NCBI GenBank assembly: GCA_963929915.1
Contig: CAWVJY010000002.1
Span: forward strand, 19,270-83,269
Reading direction: 5' to 3'
From: CAG-273 sp963929915
Lineage (GTDB): Bacteria > Bacillota > Clostridia > TANB77 > CAG-508
DNA length: 64,000 nt
Below the pieces are notes generated by a model. That model was given only the letters and a program-made list of their open reading frames with translations, searched no databases and was not told the origin of the DNA. The position numbers were made by a program, and so were the translations under genes. Below, piece by piece: positions 15,317 through 23,217 of this stretch (positions within the stretch are counted from its first letter, which is position 1; every line of letters starts with the position of its first letter).

Positions 15317-17625
15317 TATTTTGCTTTTACATCATATTCCATTACATGAACTTGAATAATTTCATGTTGGTAATCATCTATAATATGGTTGTATTGAAAA
15401 AATTCTTTCTTTGTTTCTTGTAAAGTACAATTATTTAAATCAAGAAGTATTTCATCTGATACATCCATTCCCTTTGGCAATGTTTGATTAAAATTTTCAA
15501 AGAAAATAATATTAGAATAATATAACATTGGCATTTTTTCTGGCACGTTTAAGCGATACAAATAAATTTCTTTTTCTCCTAAATTTTGTTCTATTGCCTT
15601 TTTTTGGTCTAGATGAAATAGTTGTAAGTTTTCTAATGAAATCGGTTTAGTTTTGGCAAGATAAATAGATAATTCATAAGGTGTGCTAATTTTGCAAAAT
15701 GCTTCTTTTAGTAGTTTTAAATAATTTCTTAAAGTATCAATAAAGGTATCTAATTCTGTTTGCAAGGTAATATTTAAAATGTTATATTTATCTTTTTCTA
15801 CCTCTCTATGTTTTTGATTATTTAGCGTTTTTATTTTGGTTTTATCTTCTGACATGCTTCCGAAAATGTCAAAATCTTTTGCCTGAATTACTTCTATATT
15901 ATTCTCATATTCTTGTTTTAGTTGTTCTAATTCTTGCTGTAATATTTGTTTTTGCTCTTTGCTTAAATCTTTACTTTGGGTACTATTTAAAATTTGGCTA
16001 GCAGTAAGTACTTGTTTTATAGCAAAAATAGCATCTGTTTCGTTTTTCGAAAATTTTCTTCTTTGTAATTCATCTACTTGTTTTCCTAATTCTTCTATAT
16101 CTGTTTCATAATCAAAACTTTTTCCTATTTTTTCTTTTTCTTTATTTTCCTCTTCTTCTCCTTCGTTTAAGCTAGGGAGCTCATCTTTGTTTGTGAATTT
16201 CCAGAATTCAAAAATACTTTTTTTATGGAGGTCTATTTCATTTAAATAGATATTGGCATTTTTTATTTTTCTTTCTAGATTTACTTTTTTTAATTCTAAT
16301 GCCTTTTGGTCTAGTTCTAAATTTTTTATCATTTTCTTTCTACCATCTAGTTTTGTACACACTTCTATTAAATCTTCTATGGTATAAAGTTTTTTATTTT
16401 CTTCTAGAATTGCTTCTTGCTTTTTAGGTTCTTCTTTTGGAACTTCTTTTTTATTTTTAGAACTATTTACAGGCTTTAATTCTTTTTTACGGTTAGAAAA
16501 GTAATACTTTATTTTTCCAAAAAAAGTTTTTTTACATTCCAAGAAAGTGGCAATTTGCCTTTGTTTGCTCAAATATTCTTCATTTTGTTTTTCTACTATT
16601 TGTTTTAAATCTTGTAATTTTTCTTGTGCCTCTTTTAATTTTCTTTCTTCTAAAGTAACTGCTATTTTCTTTTGATTCACTTGGTTTTGAATAAATTCTG
16701 TTAGTGTGTTATAGTAAATTGCTTTTTCCTCTTTTTCTGTTACATAATAAAAATCCATTCCACCTTTTTCATCTATTTTTATTTTAAACTGATAATCTTC
16801 TGGAAGGCCTGTTGCCAAAATAAATAAGGCTTTTAGTAGTTTATAAAACTCTTGTGCTTCTTCTTTGTTAGTAAATGTGACAACATAGTCACTTTCTATT
16901 TTTTCATAGACTTTTGCCTTTCCCACAATGGTAAGTGACATTTTCTCTTTTTGATCATATACTTCATAAATGTTAGGCCATTCTTTGGTAAAATACCAAA
17001 TATAGTTTTCTAAATCTGTAATTTGGCTTTTCACTAGATAATTTCCAGAATATTCTAAATGTGTAATAGGAACATAAATGAGCTCCTTCTTTCTAGCTTT
17101 TTTAGCCTCTATTTGTTTTTTTAAGAGATAAAATAGAGCAACATTATTGGTTTCATTAATAGGTACTAACATAAAATATTGGTTTGCCACATCTGAATAG
17201 TAGATTTGCCAAATATAGTTATGTTCATATTTTATTTCATAAGGAATTTGGTTTTGTAACTGTTCTTGCTCTTTTTCAATTACTTTTAAATCTTCTAAAT
17301 GCATATCATTTAGCAATTTTAGAAAAGCATCAAAATATTCCAAATTTTCCTCTGTTTTAGAATCTAAAAATTGACTAATTGGTATTGCCAATTTATATTT
17401 TTCACTTAAATTGGTTAGCCTATCTGTTGGTGTTAACAAAATTTGAATTTGTGTAACATCTACATATTGGTATACTTTATAGCTCATATCATCATAAGCT
17501 TTAGAAGGTCTAAAAGAAAAGGGTGTAAATTCTTTTAGAAATTTTGGTACCCTTTCCAAATTAAGTCCTATATATTGTAATTTTTCCTTTACTTTTTCTT
17601 TATCTTCTGCAATTTTTTCTAGCAT
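15316..17625 (-). CDS. Large coiled-coil protein of unknown function
   Basis: I do not recognise this 769-residue protein. The N-terminal 260 residues look globular and mixed alpha/beta (for example QYVDVTQIQILLTPTDRLTN, YEHNYIWQIYYSD). The centre (about 330-570) is Lys/Glu/Gln-rich coiled coil with two breaks. The C-terminal 200 residues are again mixed and end in a beta-rich part (DEILLDLNNCTLQETKKEFFQ). There is no signal peptide or membrane helix, so it is probably cytoplasmic. The ATG at 17625 follows AGGAGG by five bases and replaces an upstream in-frame ATG. It could be a scaffold or SMC-like accessory protein, but no Walker motifs were seen. Confidence 0.75.
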   Translation of the reverse strand: MLEKIAEDKEKVKEKLQYIGLNLERVPKFLKEFTPFSFRPSKAYDDMSYKVYQYVDVTQIQILLTPTDRLTNLSEKYKLAIPISQFLDSKTEENLEYFDAFLKLLNDMHLEDLKVIEKEQEQLQNQIPYEIKYEHNYIWQIYYSDVANQYFMLVPINETNNVALFYLLKKQIEAKKARKKELIYVPITHLEYSGNYLVKSQITDLENYIWYFTKEWPNIYEVYDQKEKMSLTIVGKAKVYEKIESDYVVTFTNKEEAQEFYKLLKALFILATGLPEDYQFKIKIDEKGGMDFYYVTEKEEKAIYYNTLTEFIQNQVNQKKIAVTLEERKLKEAQEKLQDLKQIVEKQNEEYLSKQRQIATFLECKKTFFGKIKYYFSNRKKELKPVNSSKNKKEVPKEEPKKQEAILEENKKLYTIEDLIEVCTKLDGRKKMIKNLELDQKALELKKVNLERKIKNANIYLNEIDLHKKSIFEFWKFTNKDELPSLNEGEEEENKEKEKIGKSFDYETDIEELGKQVDELQRRKFSKNETDAIFAIKQVLTASQILNSTQSKDLSKEQKQILQQELEQLKQEYENNIEVIQAKDFDIFGSMSEDKTKIKTLNNQKHREVEKDKYNILNITLQTELDTFIDTLRNYLKLLKEAFCKISTPYELSIYLAKTKPISLENLQLFHLDQKKAIEQNLGEKEIYLYRLNVPEKMPMLYYSNIIFFENFNQTLPKGMDVSDEILLDLNNCTLQETKKEFFQYNHIIDDYQHEIIQVHVMEYDVKAK

Positions 17626-17683
17626 GTTTTCCTCCTGTTTGTTTTTCTGGTACAAGTATATCACAAAGAAAATAAGGTTACAA

Positions 17684-17764
17684 TTATTTTAGGAGATTTT
17701 TTAAACTTTGTTCATATTCTTTTTGACATCTTGATAAGATATTAAGCATTTGATTGTTTTTCAT
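17684..17764 (-). CDS. 26-residue small ORF after a structured leader
   Basis: The ORF reads MKNNQMLNILSRCQKEYEQS..., ending in LLK and TAA. It begins 11 bases after GGGAG, lies in the transcript that starts at the promoter at 17960-17988, and follows the candidate structured RNA by 30 nt. It is amphipathic and could be a leader peptide or a small protein. Coding status is unproven. Confidence 0.35.
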   Translation of the reverse strand: MKNNQMLNILSRCQKEYEQSLKNLLK

Positions 17765-17793
17765 TACTTTTGGTTCTCCCTTATACAAATTTA

Positions 17794-17925
17794 GAGGGAG
17801 AGCATTTTCACACCTTAGTGTCTTAATTGCTCCCCCTCTTTGTACGATTTTACTGTTGCCTAACCAACGTTACAGCACTTAAGTCTGCTTTCTATTTTAG
17901 GTTATTGTGGCAGTCGTACCTGCTA
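17794..17925 (-). ncRNA. Candidate structured RNA (two paired domains), unassigned
   Basis: Two domains fold strongly. Domain 1 pairs GTACGA (17842-17847) with TCGTAC (17914-17919), CTG with CAG, and CCTAA with TTAGG, and carries a hairpin AGCA/TGCT. Domain 2 pairs GAGGG(A)GAGCA (17794-17804) with TGCTC(C)CCCTC (17828-17838), capped by ACAC/GTGT. A minus-strand promoter lies about 35 nt upstream. Candidates include a 6S-type or raiA-type RNA or an unknown riboswitch; I cannot decide from memory. The stems would also form on the plus strand, but only the minus strand has a fitting promoter. Confidence 0.55.
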
Positions 17926-17959
17926 TGCAAAATAAATTGCATCTATTATTAGTATATTT

Positions 17960-17988
17960 ATTATACTATATTATATTCAATATTTCAA
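17960..17988 (-). promoter_or_regulatory. Promoter of the structured RNA
   Basis: TTGAAA (17983-17988) and TATAAT (17960-17965) are 17 bases apart on the minus strand. The predicted start is near 17953. Confidence 0.65.
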
Positions 17989-18032
17989 TACTTTTTATTC
18001 GTCTTTTACAATTTTTACAGTTTTCCCTACAC

Positions 18033-18062
18033 TTGACTAACTTAACATAAAAATGGTATAAT
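18033..18062 (+). promoter_or_regulatory. Promoter of the 90-residue hypothetical gene
   Basis: TTGACT (18033-18038) and TATAAT (18057-18062) are 18 bases apart, about 47 bases before the start codon. Confidence 0.75.
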
Positions 18063-18109
18063 CTTTACATAGTCTAATACGACTTATTTTAAGTAAAGGA
18101 GATTTAGGT

Positions 18110-18382
18110 ATGGAAGAAAAACGGATTACTTTAACTCTGGCAGCATATGGCATCGTTTCTGTGGCGGAGGTTGATACTCCTATGGAGTATATCCTCAAAT
18201 TTACCGTTTCGGAAGAAGTATATGCTACTCTTCATCCCATTTTTATGGGACTGGGAGCTGATTTTTCTTCTGAAGACTACCTGCTTTATCAGTTTGGTGA
18301 CAAAGAAAACCCGAGTGGCGATCCGGAAGGAACCATTGCTATGGTTCTGGAAAGAATTGCACATCTAGTACCTGAAGCATAG
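18110..18382 (+). CDS. Small hypothetical protein, GC-balanced codons
   Basis: I do not recognise this 90-residue acidic protein. It has no signal peptide, membrane segment or known motif; the pattern MEEKRITLTLAAYGIVSVAE then alternating hydrophobics suggests a small alpha/beta domain. The start follows AAAGGAG. It is a single-gene unit with its own promoter and a long hairpin terminator. Codons such as CTG, GGC, ACC and GCG are much commoner than in flanking genes, as in the HD-domain and Hfq-like genes near the window start. That shared style suggests a common, possibly transferred origin. Confidence 0.7.
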   Translation: MEEKRITLTLAAYGIVSVAEVDTPMEYILKFTVSEEVYATLHPIFMGLGADFSSEDYLLYQFGDKENPSGDPEGTIAMVLERIAHLVPEA

Positions 18383-18456
18383 TAAAATTTTTTTGATTGA
18401 TACCAACTATTAACCAATATCTCCTAGCACTTAGGCTAAATAATTTAACTTAAGGA

Positions 18457-18520
18457 AAGAGGTTTTCTAGTTTTTATTATCTACTTAAAAAGTAGTAATA
18501 AAAAATTTAGAAAACCTCTT
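18457..18520. terminator. Long perfect hairpin terminator
   Basis: AAGAGGTTTTCTA and TAGAAAACCTCTT pair, continuing inward through TTTTTATTA/TAATAAAAA to CTACTT/AAGTAG. This gives a nearly perfect 64-nt hairpin followed by CTTATTTTTT. It lies between the convergent 18110-18382 gene and thrS and can serve both. Confidence 0.8.
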
Positions 18521-18604
18521 CTTATTTTTTAGTTTTTAATTTTAAATCCTAATTTACCTAATCTTGCTTTACCTTTTAAACACAAAATTCTATTTTAGAT
18601 AGGC

Positions 18605-20515
18605 CTATTGTTCAAAATTTTCTACTTCTTTTTGCACTTTTGCTATAAAGTCTTGTAATTGCATTTGACCAATATCTCCATCTTTTCTAGAACGTACTCC
18701 TACTGCATTTGCTTCTACTTCTTTATCTCCTAATATTAGCATGTATGGAATTTTTTGAAGTTGTGCTTCACGGATTTTGTATCCTATTTTTTCTTGTCTG
18801 TCATCTAATTCTACACGAATACCATTTTTTTCTAATTCTGCTTTTAGTTTTTCTGCATATTGTTTATGGCTATCTGCAATTGGTAATAATTTTACTTGTA
18901 CTGGTGCAAGCCAAGTTGGAAATGCACCTGCATAATGTTCTATTAAAATACCAATAAATCTTTCTATACTTCCAAAAACTACTCTATGAAGCATAACTGG
19001 TCTATGTTTTTCTCCATCTTCTCCAATATAGGTTAAGTCAAATCTTTCTGGCATTTGGAAATCTAATTGGATGGTTCCACATTGCCAATCTCTTCCTAAA
19101 CAATCTTTAATATGGAAGTCAATTTTTGGACCATAGAAAGCTCCATCTCCTTCATTTAATTGATATTCCATGCCTTGGTCTTCTAATGCTTTCTTTAAAG
19201 CATTTTCTGCCATGTTCCAATCTTCATCAGAACCCATGGAATCTTCTGGTCTAGTAGATAATTCTACTGTATAACTAAATCCAAAAATGCTATAAACTTC
19301 ATTAATTAAATGCATTAAGTTTACAATTTCAGATTCAATTTGGTCTGGCAAACAGAAAATATGAGCATCATCTTGTGTAAAACATCTAACTCTAAATAAC
19401 CCATTTAATTGACCAGATTTTTCGTGTCTATGAACTAAACCAAGCTCTCCTAAACGAATTGGAAATTCTTTATAAGAATGCATTTTACTTTTATAAACTA
19501 ACATTCCACCTGGGCAGTTCATTGGTTTTAAAGCATAGTCTTGTTCATCTATTTTAGTTGTATACATGTTATCTTTGTAATGATCCCAGTGACCTGAACG
19601 ATGCCATAATTCTTCATTTAAAATCATTGGGGTTTTAATTTCTTGATATCCATTTGCAATATGTTTTTTTCTCCAGAAATCTTCCAAAATATTACGAAGT
19701 ACCATTCCCTTTGGTAAAAAGAATGGGAAACCTGGTCCTTCTGGTAATAGCATAAATAATTCTAATTCTTTTCCTAATTTTTTATGATCTCTTTTCTTTG
19801 CTTCTTCAAGCATATTTAAGTATTCTTCTAACATACTTGCTTTAGGGAAAGAAATACCATAAATTCTTTGAAGAGTTTGTTTTGTTTCGTCCCCTCTCCA
19901 ATAAGAAGATGATGAACTTAATAATTTAAATGCTTTTATACCACCAGTACTCATAATATGAGGACCTGCACAAAGCTCTTTAAACTCACCCTGGTCATAA
20001 AAACTAATTTCTTCTCCTTCTGGTAGCTCTTCAATTAATTCTACTTTGTATGGTTCTTTTCTATCTTGCATTAATTGAATGGCTTCTTGTCTTGGAAGAG
20101 TATATCTTGTAATTTCAAGATTTTCTTTTATAATTTTTTTCATTTCTTCTTCTATTTTAGCAATTTCTTCTTCTGTAAAAGGTTTTTCTACATCAAAATC
20201 ATAGTAGAAACCATTTGCAATAGAAGGGCCTATTGTTAATTTTACACTATCCCCATAAATTCTTTTAATAGCTTGTGCCATAATATGAGAAGTAGTATGC
20301 CAATATGCTTTTTTACCATCTTCGTCATCAAAAGTCAAAATTTCTAACTTACAATCTTTTTGTAGCTCGGTACGTAAATCTTTTACCTCTCCATCTACCC
20401 TGCCAGCCATAGCATTTCTAGCTAGTCCTTCACTAATTTGTTTTGCAACTTCTAAAATAGAGCTACCTTCTTTTACCTCTATTTTAGAACCATCTTTTAA
20501 TTCTACTTTTATCAT
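18605..20515 (-). CDS. thrS: Threonyl-tRNA synthetase
   Basis: The 636-residue protein has an N-terminal TGS domain (IKVELKDGSKIEVKEGSSI), the editing domain with HTTSHIMAQA and YDFD, then the class II core with the Zn-binding Cys/His residues (MNCPGGM, DDAHIFC, MLHRVVFGSIERF). A C-terminal anticodon-binding domain (APVQVKLLPIADSH) follows. The ATG at 20515 is chosen because GGAGG precedes it by a few bases and the TGS domain begins there; the upstream in-frame stretch is translated GGGGACGG repeat. It charges tRNA-Thr and is controlled by an upstream T-box. Confidence 0.96.
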   Translation of the reverse strand: MIKVELKDGSKIEVKEGSSILEVAKQISEGLARNAMAGRVDGEVKDLRTELQKDCKLEILTFDDEDGKKAYWHTTSHIMAQAIKRIYGDSVKLTIGPSIANGFYYDFDVEKPFTEEEIAKIEEEMKKIIKENLEITRYTLPRQEAIQLMQDRKEPYKVELIEELPEGEEISFYDQGEFKELCAGPHIMSTGGIKAFKLLSSSSSYWRGDETKQTLQRIYGISFPKASMLEEYLNMLEEAKKRDHKKLGKELELFMLLPEGPGFPFFLPKGMVLRNILEDFWRKKHIANGYQEIKTPMILNEELWHRSGHWDHYKDNMYTTKIDEQDYALKPMNCPGGMLVYKSKMHSYKEFPIRLGELGLVHRHEKSGQLNGLFRVRCFTQDDAHIFCLPDQIESEIVNLMHLINEVYSIFGFSYTVELSTRPEDSMGSDEDWNMAENALKKALEDQGMEYQLNEGDGAFYGPKIDFHIKDCLGRDWQCGTIQLDFQMPERFDLTYIGEDGEKHRPVMLHRVVFGSIERFIGILIEHYAGAFPTWLAPVQVKLLPIADSHKQYAEKLKAELEKNGIRVELDDRQEKIGYKIREAQLQKIPYMLILGDKEVEANAVGVRSRKDGDIGQMQLQDFIAKVQKEVENFEQ

Positions 20516-20530
20516 GTTTTCCTCCTTCTT

Positions 20531-20576
20531 CTGGGGACGGTTCTCAGTGGCCCCTAAAGGGGTCACTTGGGACACT
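20531..20576. repeat. GGGGACGGTTCTCAGTGGCCCC repeat in the thrS leader
   Basis: The unit GGGGACGGTTCTCAGTGGCC with its inverted partner GGGGTCACTTGGGAC lies between the T-box terminator and the thrS ribosome-binding site, and is therefore in the mRNA leader. It belongs to the family at 7602-7688. Confidence 0.85.
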
Positions 20577-20609
20577 TCATGACAACTAAAATGTATTGTA
20601 TCCCTTTAA

Positions 20610-20855
20610 CAATAAAAATACTCCTAAAATATATTTTCCATATATTTTAGGAGTGCTTTTATAACACGGTTCCATCCCTTAAATTTACTTAATTACTTCT
20701 TTAACGCAGAAATACGTCTAGTTTTTGCTAGAAACAATGAGGTAGTTTTTCAAATCCGTTTATTTAGACTAGCTTTCAGCCTATGACTAATCTTCTCTTT
20801 TAACAACCTTGATTTTACTTTGTCTCATTTTTGTCTTTTTCTTTATCACTTAAAA
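20610..20855 (-). ncRNA. T-box riboswitch controlling thrS
   Basis: The T-box core AGGGATGGAACCGTG (20665-20679) lies before a terminator hairpin whose arms ACTCCTAAAATATA and TATATTTTAGGAGT (20620-20654) pair over 14 bp, followed by TTTTTATT. Stem I is closed by AATGAG/CTCATT, and AAACTACC next to it offers ACT or ACC as the threonine specifier codon. Uncharged tRNA-Thr should favour the antiterminator. Confidence 0.92.
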
Positions 20856-20858
20856 TGA

Positions 20859-20887
20859 ATTATACTCTTTTTTTGAGCAGTAGTCAA
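20859..20887 (-). promoter_or_regulatory. Promoter of the thrS T-box transcript
   Basis: TTGACT (20882-20887) and TATAAT (20859-20864) are 17 bases apart on the minus strand, directly upstream of T-box stem I. Confidence 0.8.
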
Positions 20888-20904
20888 GAAATTTAAAAAA
20901 TTTT

Positions 20905-20992
20905 TACATTTTTTTTGCTTTTAAATAGCTTTTTCTCGGTAACTAGAAGTTACTTTTTCTAAATAGAATTTATTTTTACAATTGACCAAAAA
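20905..20992. repeat. About 85-bp AT-rich repeat, copy 2 (inverted)
   Basis: The reverse complement of this stretch matches 11445-11525 with about two differences, ending at GGTCAATTGT. It lies between the thrS promoter and the OB-fold gene of the DGR locus with no gene inside. Confidence 0.8.
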
Positions 20993-21016
20993 TTATGAAA
21001 AAAATGTAATAATGTC

Positions 21017-21289
21017 TTAAGTAAAGAAATGAGAAAATGTCCCAAAAATTTCAAAATAATTGCTTCTTACTTTTCCATATAGCATAACTAAATCCCATTT
21101 TTTTAAATTTCTATAAATATAGTCTGCTACATCATCATATGCTCTTGCATAAATAATGTTATTATCCTTTTCTATAATAAGTTTCACAATAGATGTATGT
21201 TTTCTACTAATGCTTTTTTCTTTTGTATTATAAATAAATTCTAATTTTATTTCATTTTTTATATTTCCACCTATAAATCCAATATTCAT
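21017..21289 (-). CDS. SSB-like single OB-fold protein next to the DGR template
   Basis: The 90-residue protein resembles the core of single-stranded DNA-binding protein. MNIGFIGGNIKNEIKLEFI is the first strands, and IIYARAYDDVADYIYRNLKK then WDLVMLYGKVRSNYFEI parallels the ADFINCVxW...ANYLKKGSLVxVEGRIxTRxYE block of SSB. The acidic C-terminal tail of true SSBs is missing. The ATG at 21289 has GGGAG eight bases upstream. It is the last gene after RT and template repeat in the same orientation. It may protect or guide the template cDNA, but that is inference; it could also be an unrelated plasmid- or phage-type SSB. Confidence 0.6.
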   Translation of the reverse strand: MNIGFIGGNIKNEIKLEFIYNTKEKSISRKHTSIVKLIIEKDNNIIYARAYDDVADYIYRNLKKWDLVMLYGKVRSNYFEIFGTFSHFFT

Positions 21290-21575
21290 AAGTTTTTCTC
21301 CCATTCTTAATAACATAAAAGTAATACATTCAGCATAATCTATACTCGATTTTCTTTTTATAATATAAAACCAAACATTTCATAACTTACTAATATTACT
21401 TTTATTGATACATTTTTACCTACTTACCATATCTTTGTATTAATTTCATCATGTACCTTATCATTACTGTATATAATGCCAATTAATATGATTTTTTGGA
21501 AGGAATAAATCTCTTTAATACTAATACTATCACTGAATATATTCCGTAAAATATATTATCTGGAAATTGTATTAG

Positions 21576-21715
21576 AGTGTGGGTCTGGTGGAGATGTTGG
21601 AATTGTTGTCGTTGTTCGGATTGTTGTTGTTGCGGTTGGAAGCTGGATTGTTAGAGCCGGAATTGTTGTAATTGCCACCACGATTAACACGATTGTTGGT
21701 GTTGTTGGCCTTTTG
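21576..21715 (-). repeat. DGR template repeat (TR)
   Basis: This 140-bp non-coding sequence aligns without gaps to 23877-24016 in the target gene. There are 20 mismatches, and at each the template has A on the coding (minus) strand. Read in the target frame it is a run of AAC/AAT codons (N-N-R-V-N-R-G-G-N-Y-N-N-S-G-S...), the usual DGR design that lets A changes give many residues without stops. The last 22 bp (21576-21597) are identical in both copies, the place of the initiation of mutagenic homology. It lies 101 bp after the RT gene. Confidence 0.97.
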
Positions 21716-21816
21716 ATTTATCCCTAATTCTTTATTTAATTTTATTATTATTGTAATTTGTATTTTTTATTTTAATTTGTAATTTTACTATTGTTTCATA
21801 CTAAATTTATATCACT

Positions 21817-22857
21817 TTACTCTATATAAAATATTTTTTTCGTCAAATTATAGATATTGGCATAATGAATATACCCCATATGTCCTGCTAAATACTTTTT
21901 AGCTTCTTTGCTACTTATTTTTCCACTTTTTATATTGTATTTTAATTCTTTTACTTTTTTCTTAAGTTTTCTTTTTCCCTTATCTCGTATTTTTAGCCTA
22001 TATTCATTAATTTTATATCCACAAAAATTCACTCCTTGTTTGCTTTTAAATATTTGTGTTTTTTCATTAAGTTCTAGTTCTAAATGGAATTTTAAGAACT
22101 TCTTAATATTTTTTAAATATGTTTTAGCTTCTTTTTTTGTTTTTGCAAATAATACCATATCATCGAGATAACGAAAGTAATACTTCACTTTCAAACTATG
22201 CTTTATATATTGATCCAATTCATTTAAATAGATATTAGCAAAAGTTTGAGATGTATAATTTCCTATTGGTAAACCTTTTCTTTTACCTAATTGGTTTTCT
22301 AATTCTTCTTTTGTGCAGTTTGAATAAATAATTTCTTGTAATAACCATAATAGCTTTTTATCTGTTATTTTTCTTTTTAATATTTGAAACAAAATATCTT
22401 TATCAATATGATCAAAATATTTTCTAATATCCATTTTTAAAATATAATAATTATCCCAAATTCTTTTACAATGTTTCATTGTGTTTTGTACATCAATGCA
22501 TGCTTTATGCATTCCTCTATTTTTAATGCAAGCATAGGTATGAAATATAAAGCTTTTTTCGAAATACTGTTTTAAAAAATTATCTACTACCCATCTATGT
22601 ACAATTCTATCTATATATCTGCTTTTTTCTATTCTTCTTAATTTTTGTTCTGTTACATAAAAGGTAGTATATCCACCATGCCTATAACTTCCTGTTTTTA
22701 ATTGTTCATAAAGCCACATAATATATTCTTCTTGTTTTAAGTTAAATAAGATAATTTCTTTTCTATAGCCTTTACCTTTTCTACTTAACTTATGGGCTTG
22801 CATTAGATTTTCATAATTCAGCTTTTTGTCATATTCATTTTTTATTTTTCTTGCCAT
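21817..22857 (-). CDS. DGR reverse transcriptase
   Basis: The 346-residue RT has the palm motifs LKMDIRKYFDHIDKDILF (catalytic Asp), LPIGNYTSQTFANIYLNELD and FRYLDDMVLFA (YLDD at about 230-233). The GxxxSQ motif replaces the QGxxxSP of retroviral and group II RTs and is the hallmark of the DGR family, linked to error-prone copying of template adenines. NFCGYKI and a basic thumb close the protein. The start overlaps the avd-like gene by 23 bases, so the two are translationally coupled. It should copy the TR RNA into A-mutated cDNA that replaces the variable repeat in the target gene. Confidence 0.97.
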   Translation of the reverse strand: MARKIKNEYDKKLNYENLMQAHKLSRKGKGYRKEIILFNLKQEEYIMWLYEQLKTGSYRHGGYTTFYVTEQKLRRIEKSRYIDRIVHRWVVDNFLKQYFEKSFIFHTYACIKNRGMHKACIDVQNTMKHCKRIWDNYYILKMDIRKYFDHIDKDILFQILKRKITDKKLLWLLQEIIYSNCTKEELENQLGKRKGLPIGNYTSQTFANIYLNELDQYIKHSLKVKYYFRYLDDMVLFAKTKKEAKTYLKNIKKFLKFHLELELNEKTQIFKSKQGVNFCGYKINEYRLKIRDKGKRKLKKKVKELKYNIKSGKISSKEAKKYLAGHMGYIHYANIYNLTKKIFYIE

Positions 22858-23194
22858 AATATTTAATAAGTCCTCCTACTAGTTTTCCTATTTCAGAAAT
22901 GTATGACATAGCTATATTAAATTTTTTCTCATCTATCCATCTATTTTTTACCATCAGTCTTAAGAATATCCTTTGGCAATTTAGCTCTACATCTATTTTG
23001 TCTATATAATATAGCCTTTTGCTTTCATCTATTTTTACAATATACATTACATTTTTTAGCATTTCATACATGGATACCTTATATTCATTACCTATACTAA
23101 ATTTTTCTGTTCTTGGTAATTTTATTAGTAGATTTAGCATGTATTCTATATATGTTTCTACTTTTGGTATTAATAATAATCCTTGTTCTTCCAT
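22835..23194 (-). CDS. avd: Avd-type four-helix-bundle DGR accessory protein
   Basis: The 119-residue all-helical protein has LLIKLPRTEKFSIGNEYKVS, matching the LxKFPRxxRFxLG block of Avd. Three further helices end in ISEIGKLVGGLIKYYGKK, again Avd-like. In phage BPP-1, Avd forms a basic pentameric barrel that binds the RT and template RNA and is required for mutagenesis. It overlaps the RT start and follows the MutS-I-like gene by 23 bases, in one operon. Confidence 0.93.
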   Translation of the reverse strand: MEEQGLLLIPKVETYIEYMLNLLIKLPRTEKFSIGNEYKVSMYEMLKNVMYIVKIDESKRLYYIDKIDVELNCQRIFLRLMVKNRWIDEKKFNIAMSYISEIGKLVGGLIKYYGKKNKK

Positions 23195-23217
23195 TGTTTT
23201 TTATACCATTGTATATT

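Noticed and set aside
21571..21720. Template repeat as part of a protein-coding gene
   Set aside because: The copy is preceded and followed by stops in the target frame and has no start codon. Its function is as a non-coding template.
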